DNA of 64,000 bases from an uncultured Lachnospiraceae bacterium (GTDB lineage: Bacteria > Bacillota > Clostridia > Lachnospirales > Lachnospiraceae). A model generated the notes under the pieces. The model had not been told where the DNA came from and ran no database searches. It worked only from the letters and a program-made list of their open reading frames with translations. The position numbers were made by a program, and so were the translations under genes. Shown here in pieces: positions 43,034 through 52,706 of this stretch; within the stretch, counting starts at the first letter, position 1; every line of letters starts with the position of its first letter. The stretch covers positions 1-64,000 of the forward strand of contig CAJURU010000006.1 in assembly GCA_910588845.1 (NCBI GenBank), in the 5' to 3' direction.

Positions 43034-44593
43034 TTGGATTTAGCGAAAAAATATGTACATATGAATCGGGAAAAAGGAAAAGCTGTGACGCAGATTACGC
43101 TTGACGACGATTTCAATGTGCCGGATATGAAGCCGGATTTGATAAGAATCATACAGGACAAAGGGGAATTGAAGCTGGATGAGACGACCATCACCCAGGA
43201 CCATGTGTGGCTCAAGGGCGTGCTGAAGTTTTCCCTGCTGTACCGCAGCGACCAGGAGGATGGTAAGATTAACACCATGAGCGGTGAGATTCCCTTTCAG
43301 GAGAGCCTTGCTATAGACGGCGCCAACGAATATGACACCGCCAAATTGAAGTGGGAGATGGAAGATCTCTCGATTGGTATCATCAATTCCCGCAAACTGA
43401 GCGTTAAGGCGTTAGTGACCTTACATGCAGTGATTGATGAAATTTACGATGAGGAGCTTATCACCGGCGTGGGCCAGGAGGAGGGCGTGCAGCTCTTAGA
43501 GCAGACTTTGTCCGCGATGGAGCTGTTCTTGTCTAAAAAAGATACCTTCCGTTTCAAGGAGGAAATTCTGCTGCCCTCCAATAAGCCGAATATCCGGCAG
43601 ATGTTGTGGAAAAGCGTACAGCTTCGCGGCGTGGAAACGCGTCTTGTGGATCAGAAATTGAATATTAAGGGAGAAGCATTGGTCTTTGCGCTCTACGAGG
43701 GGGAGGATGAGGAAGAACATTTACAGTGGATGGAGACGGCGCTGCCGTTTACCGGGGTCATTGATTGCAGCGGATGCGGCGAGGATATGATTGCCGACGT
43801 AACGTATGACGTTGCCGCCATAGAGCTGGAAGTAAAGCCGGATTATGATGGAGAAGAGAGAATGCTCCACTTAGAACTGGTGCTGGACCTTGACATTAAG
43901 ATTTTTAAGGAGGAGGAAACCCGGGTGGTAGCCGACCTCTATGTCGTAAACGAGAAATGGACGCCCATGTACCAGGAGGCGGTTTTTGAGAAATTGCTCA
44001 TCCACAATGATTCTAAATGCAAAATTTCGGATAAAATCAGCATTGATGGAAATCAGGAGCCAATGCTGCAAATTTGTGCCAGCGAAGGGTATGCCGTGGC
44101 TGAACAGGCGGAAATCGTGGAAGACGGCATTCAGGTAGAGGGAACGCTGCAAGTGACAATCCTCTATGTGACTGCCGACGACCGTATGCCGGTTGCCTCG
44201 GTCAAAGACATTCTGCCCTTCCATTATCTGATTGAGGCGCCAGGCATCCATGAGGGCTGCCGTTTCCATTTGCAGGCGGGCGTCGACCAGCTCACCACCG
44301 TCATGACGGACAGCAGCCAGGTGGAGGTAAAGGCAGCGCTCAACTTAAACTGCATTGTCTTCGAGCAGCAGAAAATCAACAAGATTACAGAGGTGGAGCA
44401 GGAACCGCTGAATATGGAGGAATTGCAGGAAAGTCCTGGGATTATCGGTTATATTGCCAAAGAGGGGGATCAATTGTGGGACATTGCCAAAGAGAATTTC
44501 ACGACAATCTCTGAGATTGTGAAGACGAACCAGCTTTCTTCGGAGCAGATTAAAGCCGGGGATAAAATATTGATTATTAAGACGGTCGGGTAA
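43034..44593 (+). CDS. SPOCS and LysM domain sporulation protein
   Basis: 519 residues starting at TTG 43034, chosen because AGGAG precedes it and homologous proteins begin near '(M)xLxKKxxHMN'. The N-terminus 'VHMNREKGKAVTQITLDDDFNVPDMKPDLIRII' and three repeated beta-rich SPOCS (DUF3794) units identify the family. The C-terminal 45 residues are a LysM-type motif ('GDQLWDIAKENFTTISEIVKTNQLSSEQIKAGDKILII'). These proteins are linked to the spore cortex or coat (SpoIVA/SipL-like interactions are known for C. difficile SipL). It has no signal peptide, so a mother-cell location is expected. Translation may be blocked on veg read-through RNA. Confidence 0.87.
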   Translation: MDLAKKYVHMNREKGKAVTQITLDDDFNVPDMKPDLIRIIQDKGELKLDETTITQDHVWLKGVLKFSLLYRSDQEDGKINTMSGEIPFQESLAIDGANEYDTAKLKWEMEDLSIGIINSRKLSVKALVTLHAVIDEIYDEELITGVGQEEGVQLLEQTLSAMELFLSKKDTFRFKEEILLPSNKPNIRQMLWKSVQLRGVETRLVDQKLNIKGEALVFALYEGEDEEEHLQWMETALPFTGVIDCSGCGEDMIADVTYDVAAIELEVKPDYDGEERMLHLELVLDLDIKIFKEEETRVVADLYVVNEKWTPMYQEAVFEKLLIHNDSKCKISDKISIDGNQEPMLQICASEGYAVAEQAEIVEDGIQVEGTLQVTILYVTADDRMPVASVKDILPFHYLIEAPGIHEGCRFHLQAGVDQLTTVMTDSSQVEVKAALNLNCIVFEQQKINKITEVEQEPLNMEELQESPGIIGYIAKEGDQLWDIAKENFTTISEIVKTNQLSSEQIKAGDKILIIKTVG

Positions 44594-44634
44594 TGCCCGG
44601 ACAGTAAAAATGTGGAAATTTTTCATTTCTTTTA

Positions 44635-44690
44635 TCAGCGCAAATGGAGAAATCGTCGTGCAGGCGTGTGATGCTCTCCATTTGCGCTGA
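44635..44690. terminator. 16-bp inverted repeat after the SPOCS gene
   Basis: TCAGCGCAAATGGAGA (44635-44650) and TCTCCATTTGCGCTGA (44675-44690) are perfect complements with a 24-base loop. The T-rich stretch is upstream rather than downstream, so it is a weak intrinsic terminator at best. Confidence 0.5.
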
Positions 44691-44828
44691 TGTGTGAATG
44701 GCAGCAATATTTATATAAAAATACCAAAAACAGGGCGCTTTGCCTTGCTTTTTTCGTTATTCTGTTATAAGATGAGTATACCAATTAACTTTTTGTATGT
44801 GTTTTGAATGGAAAGGGAAGGAAAAGCA

Positions 44829-47800
44829 ATGGTAAAGAAAAAATTTTTAGCGGCATTACTTGCCGCCGCTGTCATGGTGACAACAGTTACGGACGCCGTG
44901 ATACCGGCAAGTGAAGCCCAAGCGGCGGAGACGGCGCCTCAGGAGATTATTCTCGACAGGACGGAAGTGTCGAATCCGATTCTCTCAAGTTACCCGAATG
45001 GCGACGTTCTGTATGGCGGGGATCCATCTGTGATGGTGGAGGGCGATACTGTCTATCTCTATACGGGGCGCGATATTCCCATTGATCTTTCGCAGGTGGA
45101 CAGCAAAGGGAATAAGGTTCAGGATGGGTATTACATGTTTGAGTGGCAGTGTTACACCACAAAAGACTTGAAGAACTGGAAGTATGAGGGCGTTATTATG
45201 AGCGCCGACAAGGAATCCATCACCTGGGCCAATACCGGTACGGACGCCTGGGCGGGGCAGATTACCTCTCATTATGACTCTGCGCTTGAGAAAACGTTTT
45301 ATTATTTTTACAACTGCACCTGGGACAGTACTTCTGCCGGAAAGCAGTCCATCGGCGTGGCAGTTGCCGATACGCCGCTCGGCTGGTCCAACGAGCAGGC
45401 GAAAGCGGATTACTGCGCAGCCAAGAATATTCCCAACAGGCATCCGGAAAACCTTCACTATGTGGATCTGGGACAGCCGTTAGTTAAGGGAACGTTTACC
45501 ACGAGCCAAAGCAGCGATTGGAATGATATCGACCCCACGGTATGGGTGGAGACGGTAGACGGTGTGGAGCACCGTTATCTCTCCTGGGGGAACGGCAAAG
45601 CATTTGTCTGCGAATTAAATGATGATATGATTTCTATTCAGGACACGAATGGAGATGGAAAGATTACCTTCGGCATCCAGGCCCAGGGCGCGACTTCCGC
45701 GACGGCAGACGTGCTGGAGAAAAACACGGCCAATCTCGGGGTGTTTACAGAGGCGCCCTGGATATACCGGCGCAAAGATGCGAACGGAGATCCGACGGGG
45801 CCTTACTATTTCTTCTATGCTTATGACTGGAGGGAACAGATGGCGTACGCTACGATTGATGATTTGATGGACGGTACGTTTACGGAAGGTAAGGTTTTGA
45901 TGCCCCCGACTGCAACCTCCAATACGAATCATATGGCGGTGTTCGACTTTAAAGGAAAGACGTATTTTATTTATCATAACGGTTCTGTGCGCGGCGGAAG
46001 CGGATTTCGGCGTACGGCGTGTATTACGGAAATGCATTTCAATAAAGACGGAAGCGTGCAGGAGATTCCGGAGACAGCGATTGGTATAACCGGGGACAAA
46101 CCTTATTATCTGTTCAGCAATACCGGAGCGGTTATTTCTCATGAGAATTATGTGAATTCAGGCGCAGACAGCGCGTATCCTTATATGGACGTAGGGGTCG
46201 GCGCGTATTATCAGCCTCAGAAACTTGATGCAAGCTGGGTAATTACGGACGGCAAGGCAGATCCATCCAAGAAATCTTATGTCTCCATCCAATCAGAAAA
46301 TAAGCCGGGCCTGTATCTGACAGTGAACGACAATAATACGGTTACATTGGCGCATGACTGGAATTACAGCGACGGTTTTATAAAAAATGGATTTACGAAG
46401 CCCGGAGGTAATCCGAGCGAAAAGACGACGTTTGACGAGGCGATGGGCAAGGCGCAGACTTTCCGCACGGTGAAGGGGCTGAAAGATTCCGCGAAAGCCG
46501 TTTCTTTTGAGAGCGTTGCCAAGCCGGGCTCTTATCTGTGTATGGATAACGGCAGCCTTGTGGTAAAAGCATCGGCAGACTGCGATGCGAGCGCGGACTT
46601 CTATCTGAATACGCCGCCTTCCTCCGGCGGCCAGACGCCGGGCACTCCTGGTACAAAGAATGATATTACTTCCCTGAAGGTCAACGGCACAGAAGCGGCA
46701 AAGAGCGGCCATACGTTTGAGGTTGCAGCGCCCTCTGCGTCCGAATACGCAGAGGTGTCAATTGCAACGCAGGATACCCAGGGATTTGTCACCGTGGATG
46801 GTAAAATTGCCGATATCTCACGCAAGCTGACAATTCCCTTAAAGGGCATTTATACCAGGGTTTCTCTCTGCGTCTACTCCGCAGACCGCAAACCGCGCGT
46901 AACTTACACAGTTATTATCAAGAAGGATTACAGTGAGGCGGATATTACTTCACAAGTGTTCAAATCCTTTGGCTTTGAGGGGCAGACGGATGATGCAATT
47001 GCCGTGGAAAAGGCGTTTACACCGACTGCCGTTGCCAATCCTACGTACCAATATGTGGATGGCCCGGGGGGCGGGAAAGCCATTTCTCTGCCAGGGACTT
47101 ATGGTTTGAAACTCTGCGATGCGGCCGGAATCGGCGAGAATTATTCTATTTCCTACTGGATGAAACCGGAAACGCTTGGGGGGAATGTTGACCCGACCCT
47201 TGCAGCAGGTACGTTCAGCCCGGAATACTGGCTGAACCTGACGTTTGGCAGAGCCATCTGGTCGAGGGCCAATGGCAGCTTTATAGATGATGCGGGTACG
47301 GTCTCCTATGAGAAAGATAAGTGGCAGCTTGTCACGCTGACGGTCAGCGGCAATAAGGCCAAACTCTATGTGAACGGGGAACTGAAAGGAGATGGCTCTA
47401 TCGCTTCTAATGTTATGGGACAGAGCAACGCGGCAATTTACTTTGGCGTCAATGCATGGGATGCCTATTTTAAAGGTTCTTTGGATGAAGTGAAAATTTA
47501 CAATGATACGCTTGAAGAAAAGGAAGTGATGGCAATAGCTGCCGCTGCTGTTGAGAAACCGGCAGAATTTCCACAGCCGGACCCCAATGCGCCGGCAGGG
47601 TCAGGCATATTTTCAGACGGCGACATTGAGACGCCGCCAGTTACAGAAAACCCTGATCCGGGAAAACCCGACCCAGGCAAGCCAGGAAATCCAGGCACGC
47701 AGAATCCGGCGCCTAAGCCTACGATAAAGAAGGTGACGGTCAAGGCTGCGAATCAGAAACCGGGCGTCAAGACCGTCTATCTGAAAAAGGGCGGAAAGGT

Positions 47801-48245
47801 AACCTTGTCTGCTGCTGTGACAGGAACCGGTAAATTCAGCAAGGCTGTGGAGTGGGGCACCTCTAAGAAGAGCGTCGCCACAGTCAGCAAAAAAGGCCTT
47901 GTCAAGGCAAAGAAAGCCGGCACGGCGAAGATTACTGTAAAATCAAAGGCCAATAAGCGTAAGAAAGCAACGATTACCGTTAAGGTACTGAAAAAAGCTG
48001 TGAAGAATACGAAGCTCAAGCTCAAGGCGACAAAGAAGACTTTGAAGAAGGGCAAGACTTATACGGTGGCGATTAAGTCCATGACGAGCAAGACAACGGA
48101 CGCCGTGACGTATAAGAGTTCTAAGAGCAGCGTGGCTTCCGTAGATAAATTTGGCGTTATTAAGGCAAAGAAGAAAGGCAAAGCTGCCATCACCGTCAAA
48201 TGCGGCAAGAAGAGCGCGAAACTTACTATAACAGTAAAGAAATAA
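44829..48245 (+). CDS. Large secreted GH43 glycosidase with LamG and Big_2 domains
   Basis: 1138 residues from the ATG at 44829. Signal peptide to about residue 32. GH43 propeller about 45-480 with D65 ('LYGGDPSVMV'), D235 ('DIDPTVWV') and E308 ('FTEAPWIYRR'), the same spacing as the GH43 at 36.9-39.8 kb, so the two are paralogues. Then come an AbfB-like beta-trefoil (about 485-620), a cadherin-like Ig segment (about 635-715), a LamG/concanavalin-type domain (about 725-890, 'KLYVNGELKGDG'), a Pro-rich linker and two Lys-rich Big_2 domains. It probably trims arabinoxylan or arabinan. High Lys content at the end may bind wall polymers (inference). Confidence 0.87.
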   Translation: MVKKKFLAALLAAAVMVTTVTDAVIPASEAQAAETAPQEIILDRTEVSNPILSSYPNGDVLYGGDPSVMVEGDTVYLYTGRDIPIDLSQVDSKGNKVQDGYYMFEWQCYTTKDLKNWKYEGVIMSADKESITWANTGTDAWAGQITSHYDSALEKTFYYFYNCTWDSTSAGKQSIGVAVADTPLGWSNEQAKADYCAAKNIPNRHPENLHYVDLGQPLVKGTFTTSQSSDWNDIDPTVWVETVDGVEHRYLSWGNGKAFVCELNDDMISIQDTNGDGKITFGIQAQGATSATADVLEKNTANLGVFTEAPWIYRRKDANGDPTGPYYFFYAYDWREQMAYATIDDLMDGTFTEGKVLMPPTATSNTNHMAVFDFKGKTYFIYHNGSVRGGSGFRRTACITEMHFNKDGSVQEIPETAIGITGDKPYYLFSNTGAVISHENYVNSGADSAYPYMDVGVGAYYQPQKLDASWVITDGKADPSKKSYVSIQSENKPGLYLTVNDNNTVTLAHDWNYSDGFIKNGFTKPGGNPSEKTTFDEAMGKAQTFRTVKGLKDSAKAVSFESVAKPGSYLCMDNGSLVVKASADCDASADFYLNTPPSSGGQTPGTPGTKNDITSLKVNGTEAAKSGHTFEVAAPSASEYAEVSIATQDTQGFVTVDGKIADISRKLTIPLKGIYTRVSLCVYSADRKPRVTYTVIIKKDYSEADITSQVFKSFGFEGQTDDAIAVEKAFTPTAVANPTYQYVDGPGGGKAISLPGTYGLKLCDAAGIGENYSISYWMKPETLGGNVDPTLAAGTFSPEYWLNLTFGRAIWSRANGSFIDDAGTVSYEKDKWQLVTLTVSGNKAKLYVNGELKGDGSIASNVMGQSNAAIYFGVNAWDAYFKGSLDEVKIYNDTLEEKEVMAIAAAAVEKPAEFPQPDPNAPAGSGIFSDGDIETPPVTENPDPGKPDPGKPGNPGTQNPAPKPTIKKVTVKAANQKPGVKTVYLKKGGKVTLSAAVTGTGKFSKAVEWGTSKKSVATVSKKGLVKAKKAGTAKITVKSKANKRKKATITVKVLKKAVKNTKLKLKATKKTLKKGKTYTVAIKSMTSKTTDAVTYKSSKSSVASVDKFGVIKAKKKGKAAITVKCGKKSAKLTITVKK

Positions 48246-48267
48246 CAGTCTCGTTCAGAAAATACGG

Positions 48268-48308
48268 CTTTCCGGCATGGGTTTCCACTCATGCCGGAAA
48301 GTTTTTTC
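48268..48308 (+). terminator. Terminator of the second GH43 gene
   Basis: CTTTCCGGCATG (48268-48279) pairs with CATGCCGGAAAG (48290-48301), followed by TTTTTT. Textbook intrinsic terminator. Confidence 0.9.
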
Positions 48309-48428
48309 CTTTGTTGCCATCAGCGGAATATGGTGTTATAATCACGTTGTATGAGATCGTATGGCATAATAACAATATTTATCGAATAAAATGGTACATG
48401 CTGAGAGCGCATTGGAAAGGAGACGGAT

Positions 48429-49721
48429 ATGAAATCAAGAAAACTGATAGCAGTGTTGTTGGTACTGGTGATGGGGATATCACAGTTTACAGTTGCTTTG
48501 GCGGACAAGAAGTCCGATGCGGAGAATAAGAAACAGGAAGCGGAAGATAATCTGAAATCGAAACAGAATGAGATTAACAGTATAGAGCGGGAACAGTCGC
48601 AGTTACAGGCGGAGATAGACGCTCTGGACGCGGAGCTTGTAGATGTGATTTTGAAGCTTTCCACGCTGGAGGAGGAGCTGGCTATTAAGCAGGATGAACT
48701 GGCGCAGACCGAGGAGCAGTTAGAGCAGGCCAGGAAAGATGAAAAGAATCAGTATGAGTCGATGAAGCTGAGGATTCGCTTTATGTATGAGAAGGGCGAC
48801 AGCGCCATGCTCACCAGTATTCTCGAATCGAAGAGCATCGCCGAGCTTTTGAACCGCGTAGAGTATGTCAACCAGGTATATGATTATGACCGGAATCTGC
48901 TGACAGAATATAAGAACACCAAAGAGCAGGTGGCTGCGCTGACCGAGCAGCAGAAGCAGGAAATTGCCGCTTTGGAGCAGAAGCAGCAGGAATTCCAGGT
49001 GGCGGAAGAAAACTACCGCACCACGATTGCCAAAAAACAGGGCGAGGTAGCTAATTTTGGCGAGATGTTGGCGGCGGCACAAACTCTGGCGGCGCAATAC
49101 CAGGATACCATCAATGCACAGAACGTGATTATTGCTCAGGAAAATGAGCGCATAGAACGCGAGCGCCAGCAAAGAGAACAAGCGGAGCGTGAGCGTCAGG
49201 AAAGAGAACGCCAGGAGAGAGAACGCCAGCAACGTTTGAACAGTAGTAATGGCAACAGCGGCGGTGGAAGCACAGGCGGTGGGAGCACAGGCAGCGGGAG
49301 CACAGGCAGTAACACAGAACGGGGCGACGGAAATAGCGGCGGCGGAGGCAATCAGGATCCGGGATATTCTACCGGCGTCAGCGGCAGCGCGGTTGTGCAG
49401 TACGCTTTGAACTTTGTGGGCAACCCCTATGTGTGGGGCGGCAAAGATCCTAATACTGGCGCTGATTGCAGTGGATTTACGAGTTATGTGTATGCGCATT
49501 TTGGCATCAGTATTCCCAGCTATTCCTACTCCCAGCGTTCTGTGGGCAAGGAAGTCAGCTACGCCAACGCCAAGGCAGGAGATTTAATCTGTTACGCCGG
49601 CCATGTGGCGATTTATATGGGAAATGGGCAGATTGTCCACGCCAAAGGAACGGCTTATGGAATCGTTGCCTATGACAGCGCTACATACCGCAATATAGTA
49701 ACGGTGCGGCGCGTGCTTTAA
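48429..49721 (+). CDS. Secreted NlpC/P60 peptidoglycan endopeptidase with PcsB-like coiled coil
   Basis: 430 residues. A signal peptide ends at 'TVALADKK'. Long coiled coil about 27-275, like PcsB/CwlO, in which FtsEX-type signals control the enzyme; the second half has repeated ERERQxR units. A Gly/Ser-rich linker (about 277-320, GGGSTG repeats) leads to the NlpC/P60 domain with catalytic C347 ('GADCSGFTSYVYAHFG') and His in 'YAGHVAIYMGNGQIVHA'. It cleaves gamma-D-Glu-diamino-acid-type bonds in stem peptides. The start follows GAAAGGAG. No ftsEX is nearby in this window. Confidence 0.92.
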   Translation: MKSRKLIAVLLVLVMGISQFTVALADKKSDAENKKQEAEDNLKSKQNEINSIEREQSQLQAEIDALDAELVDVILKLSTLEEELAIKQDELAQTEEQLEQARKDEKNQYESMKLRIRFMYEKGDSAMLTSILESKSIAELLNRVEYVNQVYDYDRNLLTEYKNTKEQVAALTEQQKQEIAALEQKQQEFQVAEENYRTTIAKKQGEVANFGEMLAAAQTLAAQYQDTINAQNVIIAQENERIERERQQREQAERERQERERQERERQQRLNSSNGNSGGGSTGGGSTGSGSTGSNTERGDGNSGGGGNQDPGYSTGVSGSAVVQYALNFVGNPYVWGGKDPNTGADCSGFTSYVYAHFGISIPSYSYSQRSVGKEVSYANAKAGDLICYAGHVAIYMGNGQIVHAKGTAYGIVAYDSATYRNIVTVRRVL

Positions 49722-49816
49722 TATAGAAATATAATTATGGAAGAATATGACAACAAGATATGCCGCAGCATAGTTATGTTGCGGCGCGTGTTATAGATAT
49801 GAAGGAGGATTGGAAC

Positions 49817-50254
49817 ATGGATATTAAGACATTGCAGCAGGATATGATTGCAGCTATGAAGGCAAAGGACAAAGCGCGCAAGGACGCTATTTCCGCATTG
49901 GTGTCGGCAGTCAAAAAGGCGGCGATAGATGAAGGATGCAGGGAGGATATCCCGGAAAGCCTGGTGGACCGCGTGGTTTTAAAAGAGCTAAAGACGGTTA
50001 AGGAGCAGATTGATACTTGTCCCGCGGAGCGTGCAGACTTATTAGAGGAATACCGTTTCCGCCATGATGTGATGAAAGCGTATGCACCGGAAATGATGTC
50101 TGCTGAGGAAGTTGAGGCCTATATCAAAGAGAAATTTGCGGAGGTTGTCGCCACCAAGAACAAAGGCCAGATTATGAAAGCGGTCATGGCCGAGTTGAAG
50201 GGCAAGGCGGATGGTAAAGTAATCAATCAGGTGGTTGCGGGGCTGTGTCAGTAA
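49817..50254 (+). CDS. GatB/YqeY domain protein
   Basis: 145 residues from the ATG at 49817 (AAGGAGG). 'IKTLQQDMIAAMKAKDKARKDAISALVSAVKKAAID', 'VVLKELKTVKEQIDTC' and 'KNKGQIMKAVMAELKGKADGKVIN' are the YqeY signature. It shares the tail domain of the GatB amidotransferase subunit, which contacts tRNA, but stands alone, and its exact role is unproven. It overlaps the CCA-adding enzyme gene by 10 bases, which fits a link to tRNA metabolism. Confidence 0.92.
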   Translation: MDIKTLQQDMIAAMKAKDKARKDAISALVSAVKKAAIDEGCREDIPESLVDRVVLKELKTVKEQIDTCPAERADLLEEYRFRHDVMKAYAPEMMSAEEVEAYIKEKFAEVVATKNKGQIMKAVMAELKGKADGKVINQVVAGLCQ

Positions 50255-51588
50255 TTATATCATTGCCGGAAAAAGTGAAATATATCATAGATACGCTGAT
50301 GCAGGCAGGGTATGAAGCGTATGCGGTCGGAGGCTGCGTACGGGATTCTGTGCTGGGGCGGACGCCGGGAGATTGGGACATCACCACGTCGGCTTCTCCC
50401 TATCAGGTCAAAGAATTGTTCCCAAGGACTGTTGACACTGGAATCCAACATGGCACAGTAACTGTCATGGAGGGAAAAGAGGGATTTGAGGTCACGACTT
50501 ACCGTATTGACGGTGAATATGAAGACAGCAGACACCCCAAAGAGGTGACTTTTACTTCCAGTCTGGAGGAGGACTTAAAGCGCAGGGATTTTACCATTAA
50601 TGCCATGGCGTATAATGAAGCGCAGGGACTTGTCGACATTTTTGGGGGAATCCGGGACCTTGAGCAGCGCGTGATCCGCTGTGTAGGCAATCCCATAGAC
50701 CGTTTCACGGAAGACGCTCTGCGCATGATGCGCGCCGTGCGTTTTGCAGCACAGCTCGGATTTGTTATGGAAGAGAGAACCAGGGCTGCCATTACCGAAC
50801 TTGCCCCGAACCTTGCGGGAATCAGTGCGGAGCGCATTCAGACGGAGCTTGTGAAGCTTGTCGTCTCGGAGCACCCGGAGGAAATGCGTACGGTCTATGA
50901 GACTGGAATGAGTAAGGTTTTCTTCCCTGAATTTGACCGCATGATGGAGACGCCGCAGAATAATCCCTATCATTGTTATAATGTGGGGGAACATACGATT
51001 GCCGCAATGCGAAATATCCGCAGCGATAAAGTACTGCGTCTGACGATGCTTTTGCATGATGTGGGTAAACCTGTCTGCAAGAAAGTGGATGAAAAGGGCG
51101 TTTATCACTTTTATGGACATGCCAAAGCAGGAGCTGAAATGGCAAACGCGATCCTGCGTCGTCTGAAATTTGATAACGATACGATTGCCAGGGTATCGGC
51201 GCTCATCGTTTGGCATGACAGTATGCCTGATTTACAGGAAACGTCCGTACGCCGGGCAATCCACCGTGTGGGACTTAGACAGTACCCCGCGTTGTTTGAG
51301 GTGGGGCGTGCCGATACGATGGCTAAAAGCAGCTATGGGCGTGAGCAGAAGCTTGCCCAGATTTGCCGTTACGAGGAACTTTATGAAGAAATTATGGCAA
51401 AGCGTCAATGCCTGACGCTCAGAGAACTGGCGGTCGGCGGCAGGGATCTGATTGCGCTTGGTATGAAGCCGGGCAGAGAGATTGGCAATATGCTGGAATA
51501 TTTGCTGTTGCATGTACTGGAATGTCCACAAGATAATACGCCGGAGATTTTAAAAAATCTGGTGAAAACAGCGCAAAAGTCTGAATAG
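50245..51588 (+). CDS. cca: CCA-adding tRNA nucleotidyltransferase with HD domain
   Basis: 447 residues starting at GTG 50245, overlapping the yqeY end. The polymerase-beta-type head 'YAVGGCVRDSVLGRTPGDWDITTSA' carries the catalytic Asp pair, followed by 'RRDFTINAMAYN' and 'ALRMMRAVRFAAQLGF'. These are class II CCA-adding motifs. The C-terminal half contains an HD domain ('LRLTMLLHDVGKPVCK ... GHAKAGAEMANAILRRL'), as in many clostridial versions, adding phosphohydrolase potential. It builds or repairs the tRNA 3' CCA end. The start codon choice rests on position only; an ATG downstream at 'MQAGYEAYAVGG' would remove the first 18 residues. Confidence 0.92.
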   Translation: MSVIISLPEKVKYIIDTLMQAGYEAYAVGGCVRDSVLGRTPGDWDITTSASPYQVKELFPRTVDTGIQHGTVTVMEGKEGFEVTTYRIDGEYEDSRHPKEVTFTSSLEEDLKRRDFTINAMAYNEAQGLVDIFGGIRDLEQRVIRCVGNPIDRFTEDALRMMRAVRFAAQLGFVMEERTRAAITELAPNLAGISAERIQTELVKLVVSEHPEEMRTVYETGMSKVFFPEFDRMMETPQNNPYHCYNVGEHTIAAMRNIRSDKVLRLTMLLHDVGKPVCKKVDEKGVYHFYGHAKAGAEMANAILRRLKFDNDTIARVSALIVWHDSMPDLQETSVRRAIHRVGLRQYPALFEVGRADTMAKSSYGREQKLAQICRYEELYEEIMAKRQCLTLRELAVGGRDLIALGMKPGREIGNMLEYLLLHVLECPQDNTPEILKNLVKTAQKSE

Positions 51589-51660
51589 ATTGGAACCTCT
51601 TCACATATGATAGAAAGACACAAGAAATGAATTTGTGAATATCGTGGTGGAGGGGTTTAT

Positions 51661-52674
51661 GTGTATAATCGAGAAAATCTGATTCTGGAGCAGTATCCGT
51701 TTGAGGTAAAGCAGACTTCCAAAGGAAGAGGAGCGCTGATTTGTGATACCAGTGAAGGGCTGAAAATATTAAAGGAATACAGGGGTTCGGAGGGCAGGGC
51801 AGATTTTCTTTACCGGCTGCTGCAATTTTTAGCTGGGCATGGGCAGGAACGTGTGGACTGTATTGTGCAGACGAAGGAAGGAAAGACGCTTGCCAGGGAT
51901 ATAGACGGCGCTGCCTATATGATGCGCGACTGGTTCGACGGCAGGGAGTGCGATACCAAGAGCCGTGAGGATATTCTGCGCGCTATTCGTCATCTGGCCA
52001 GCATACATAGTATTTTGCGGGAATTTCCCGATGAGATACCGGACTATTTGCAGATTCGGGATGACAGCCTGCTTTTGGAAAATGAAAGGCATGCCAGGGA
52101 ATTAAAGAAGGTCAGAAATTACATTTCCGCACGCAAGAAGAAAAATGATTTTGAAATGGAATTTCTGCGCAGTTTTGACTTGTTTTACCGTGAAGCCTTA
52201 GATGTTGTTTCGCTGCAAAGGAGGATTATGGAGGATAACCAGGACCGAGAGGCGCAGGGGGACATTTATGGAATCTGCCATGGGGACTATAATCAGCATA
52301 ATGTGCTTTTTCTGCGCCATGGCGTTGCAGTGCTTAATTTTGAGAAAGCTTCCTATGATGTGCAGGTTGCAGACCTGGGGAATTTTATGCGCAAGATTCT
52401 GGAAAAACATAACTGGAATATGGGGCTTGGCATGGACTTGTTAAAGACATATAATAATGTCAGGAAATTAAGCCACGCGGAGATGGCGCAGCTCTATATC
52501 CGCCTTGCTTATCCAGAGAAGTTTTGGAAAATTGCCAATCATTATTTTAACAGCAGCAAGGCATGGGTGTGTGGAAGGAATTTGGAGAAGCTGGAGAAAC
52601 TTATTATACAGAATGAAGCGCGGGAAAGCTTCTTGCAGCTGATTGGAGGTTCTTTTGAATTTGCCGTAGGCTGA
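51661..52674 (+). CDS. CotS-family spore coat protein (kinase-like fold)
   Basis: 337 residues from GTG 51661 with a strong GGAGGGG site. The family resembles aminoglycoside/choline kinases: 'ICHGDYNQHNVLFLRHGVAVLNFEKASYDVQVADLGNFMRKIL' has the catalytic-loop HGDxxxxN. The metal-binding Asp that should follow is Asn ('LNFEK'), so enzyme activity is doubtful. CotS and YsxE-type proteins are inner spore coat components; the family also includes CotI, which phosphorylates coat proteins. The pair of cca and a housekeeping tRNA gene upstream appears unrelated functionally. The lipoprotein gene follows closely, so the two could share a transcript. Confidence 0.85.
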   Translation: MYNRENLILEQYPFEVKQTSKGRGALICDTSEGLKILKEYRGSEGRADFLYRLLQFLAGHGQERVDCIVQTKEGKTLARDIDGAAYMMRDWFDGRECDTKSREDILRAIRHLASIHSILREFPDEIPDYLQIRDDSLLLENERHARELKKVRNYISARKKKNDFEMEFLRSFDLFYREALDVVSLQRRIMEDNQDREAQGDIYGICHGDYNQHNVLFLRHGVAVLNFEKASYDVQVADLGNFMRKILEKHNWNMGLGMDLLKTYNNVRKLSHAEMAQLYIRLAYPEKFWKIANHYFNSSKAWVCGRNLEKLEKLIIQNEARESFLQLIGGSFEFAVG

Positions 52675-52706
52675 TGATGGAAGCAAAGCGGTTAGGAGGA
52701 ATTTAT

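Noticed and set aside
51605..51662. Third terminator/ribosome-site overlap before the CotS-like gene
   Set aside because: AACCTC and GAGGGGTT with TTCACA/TGTGAA could pair, but the stem is interrupted by a large bulge and lacks a proper U-tract, so it is not counted with the yabP and SPOCS cases.
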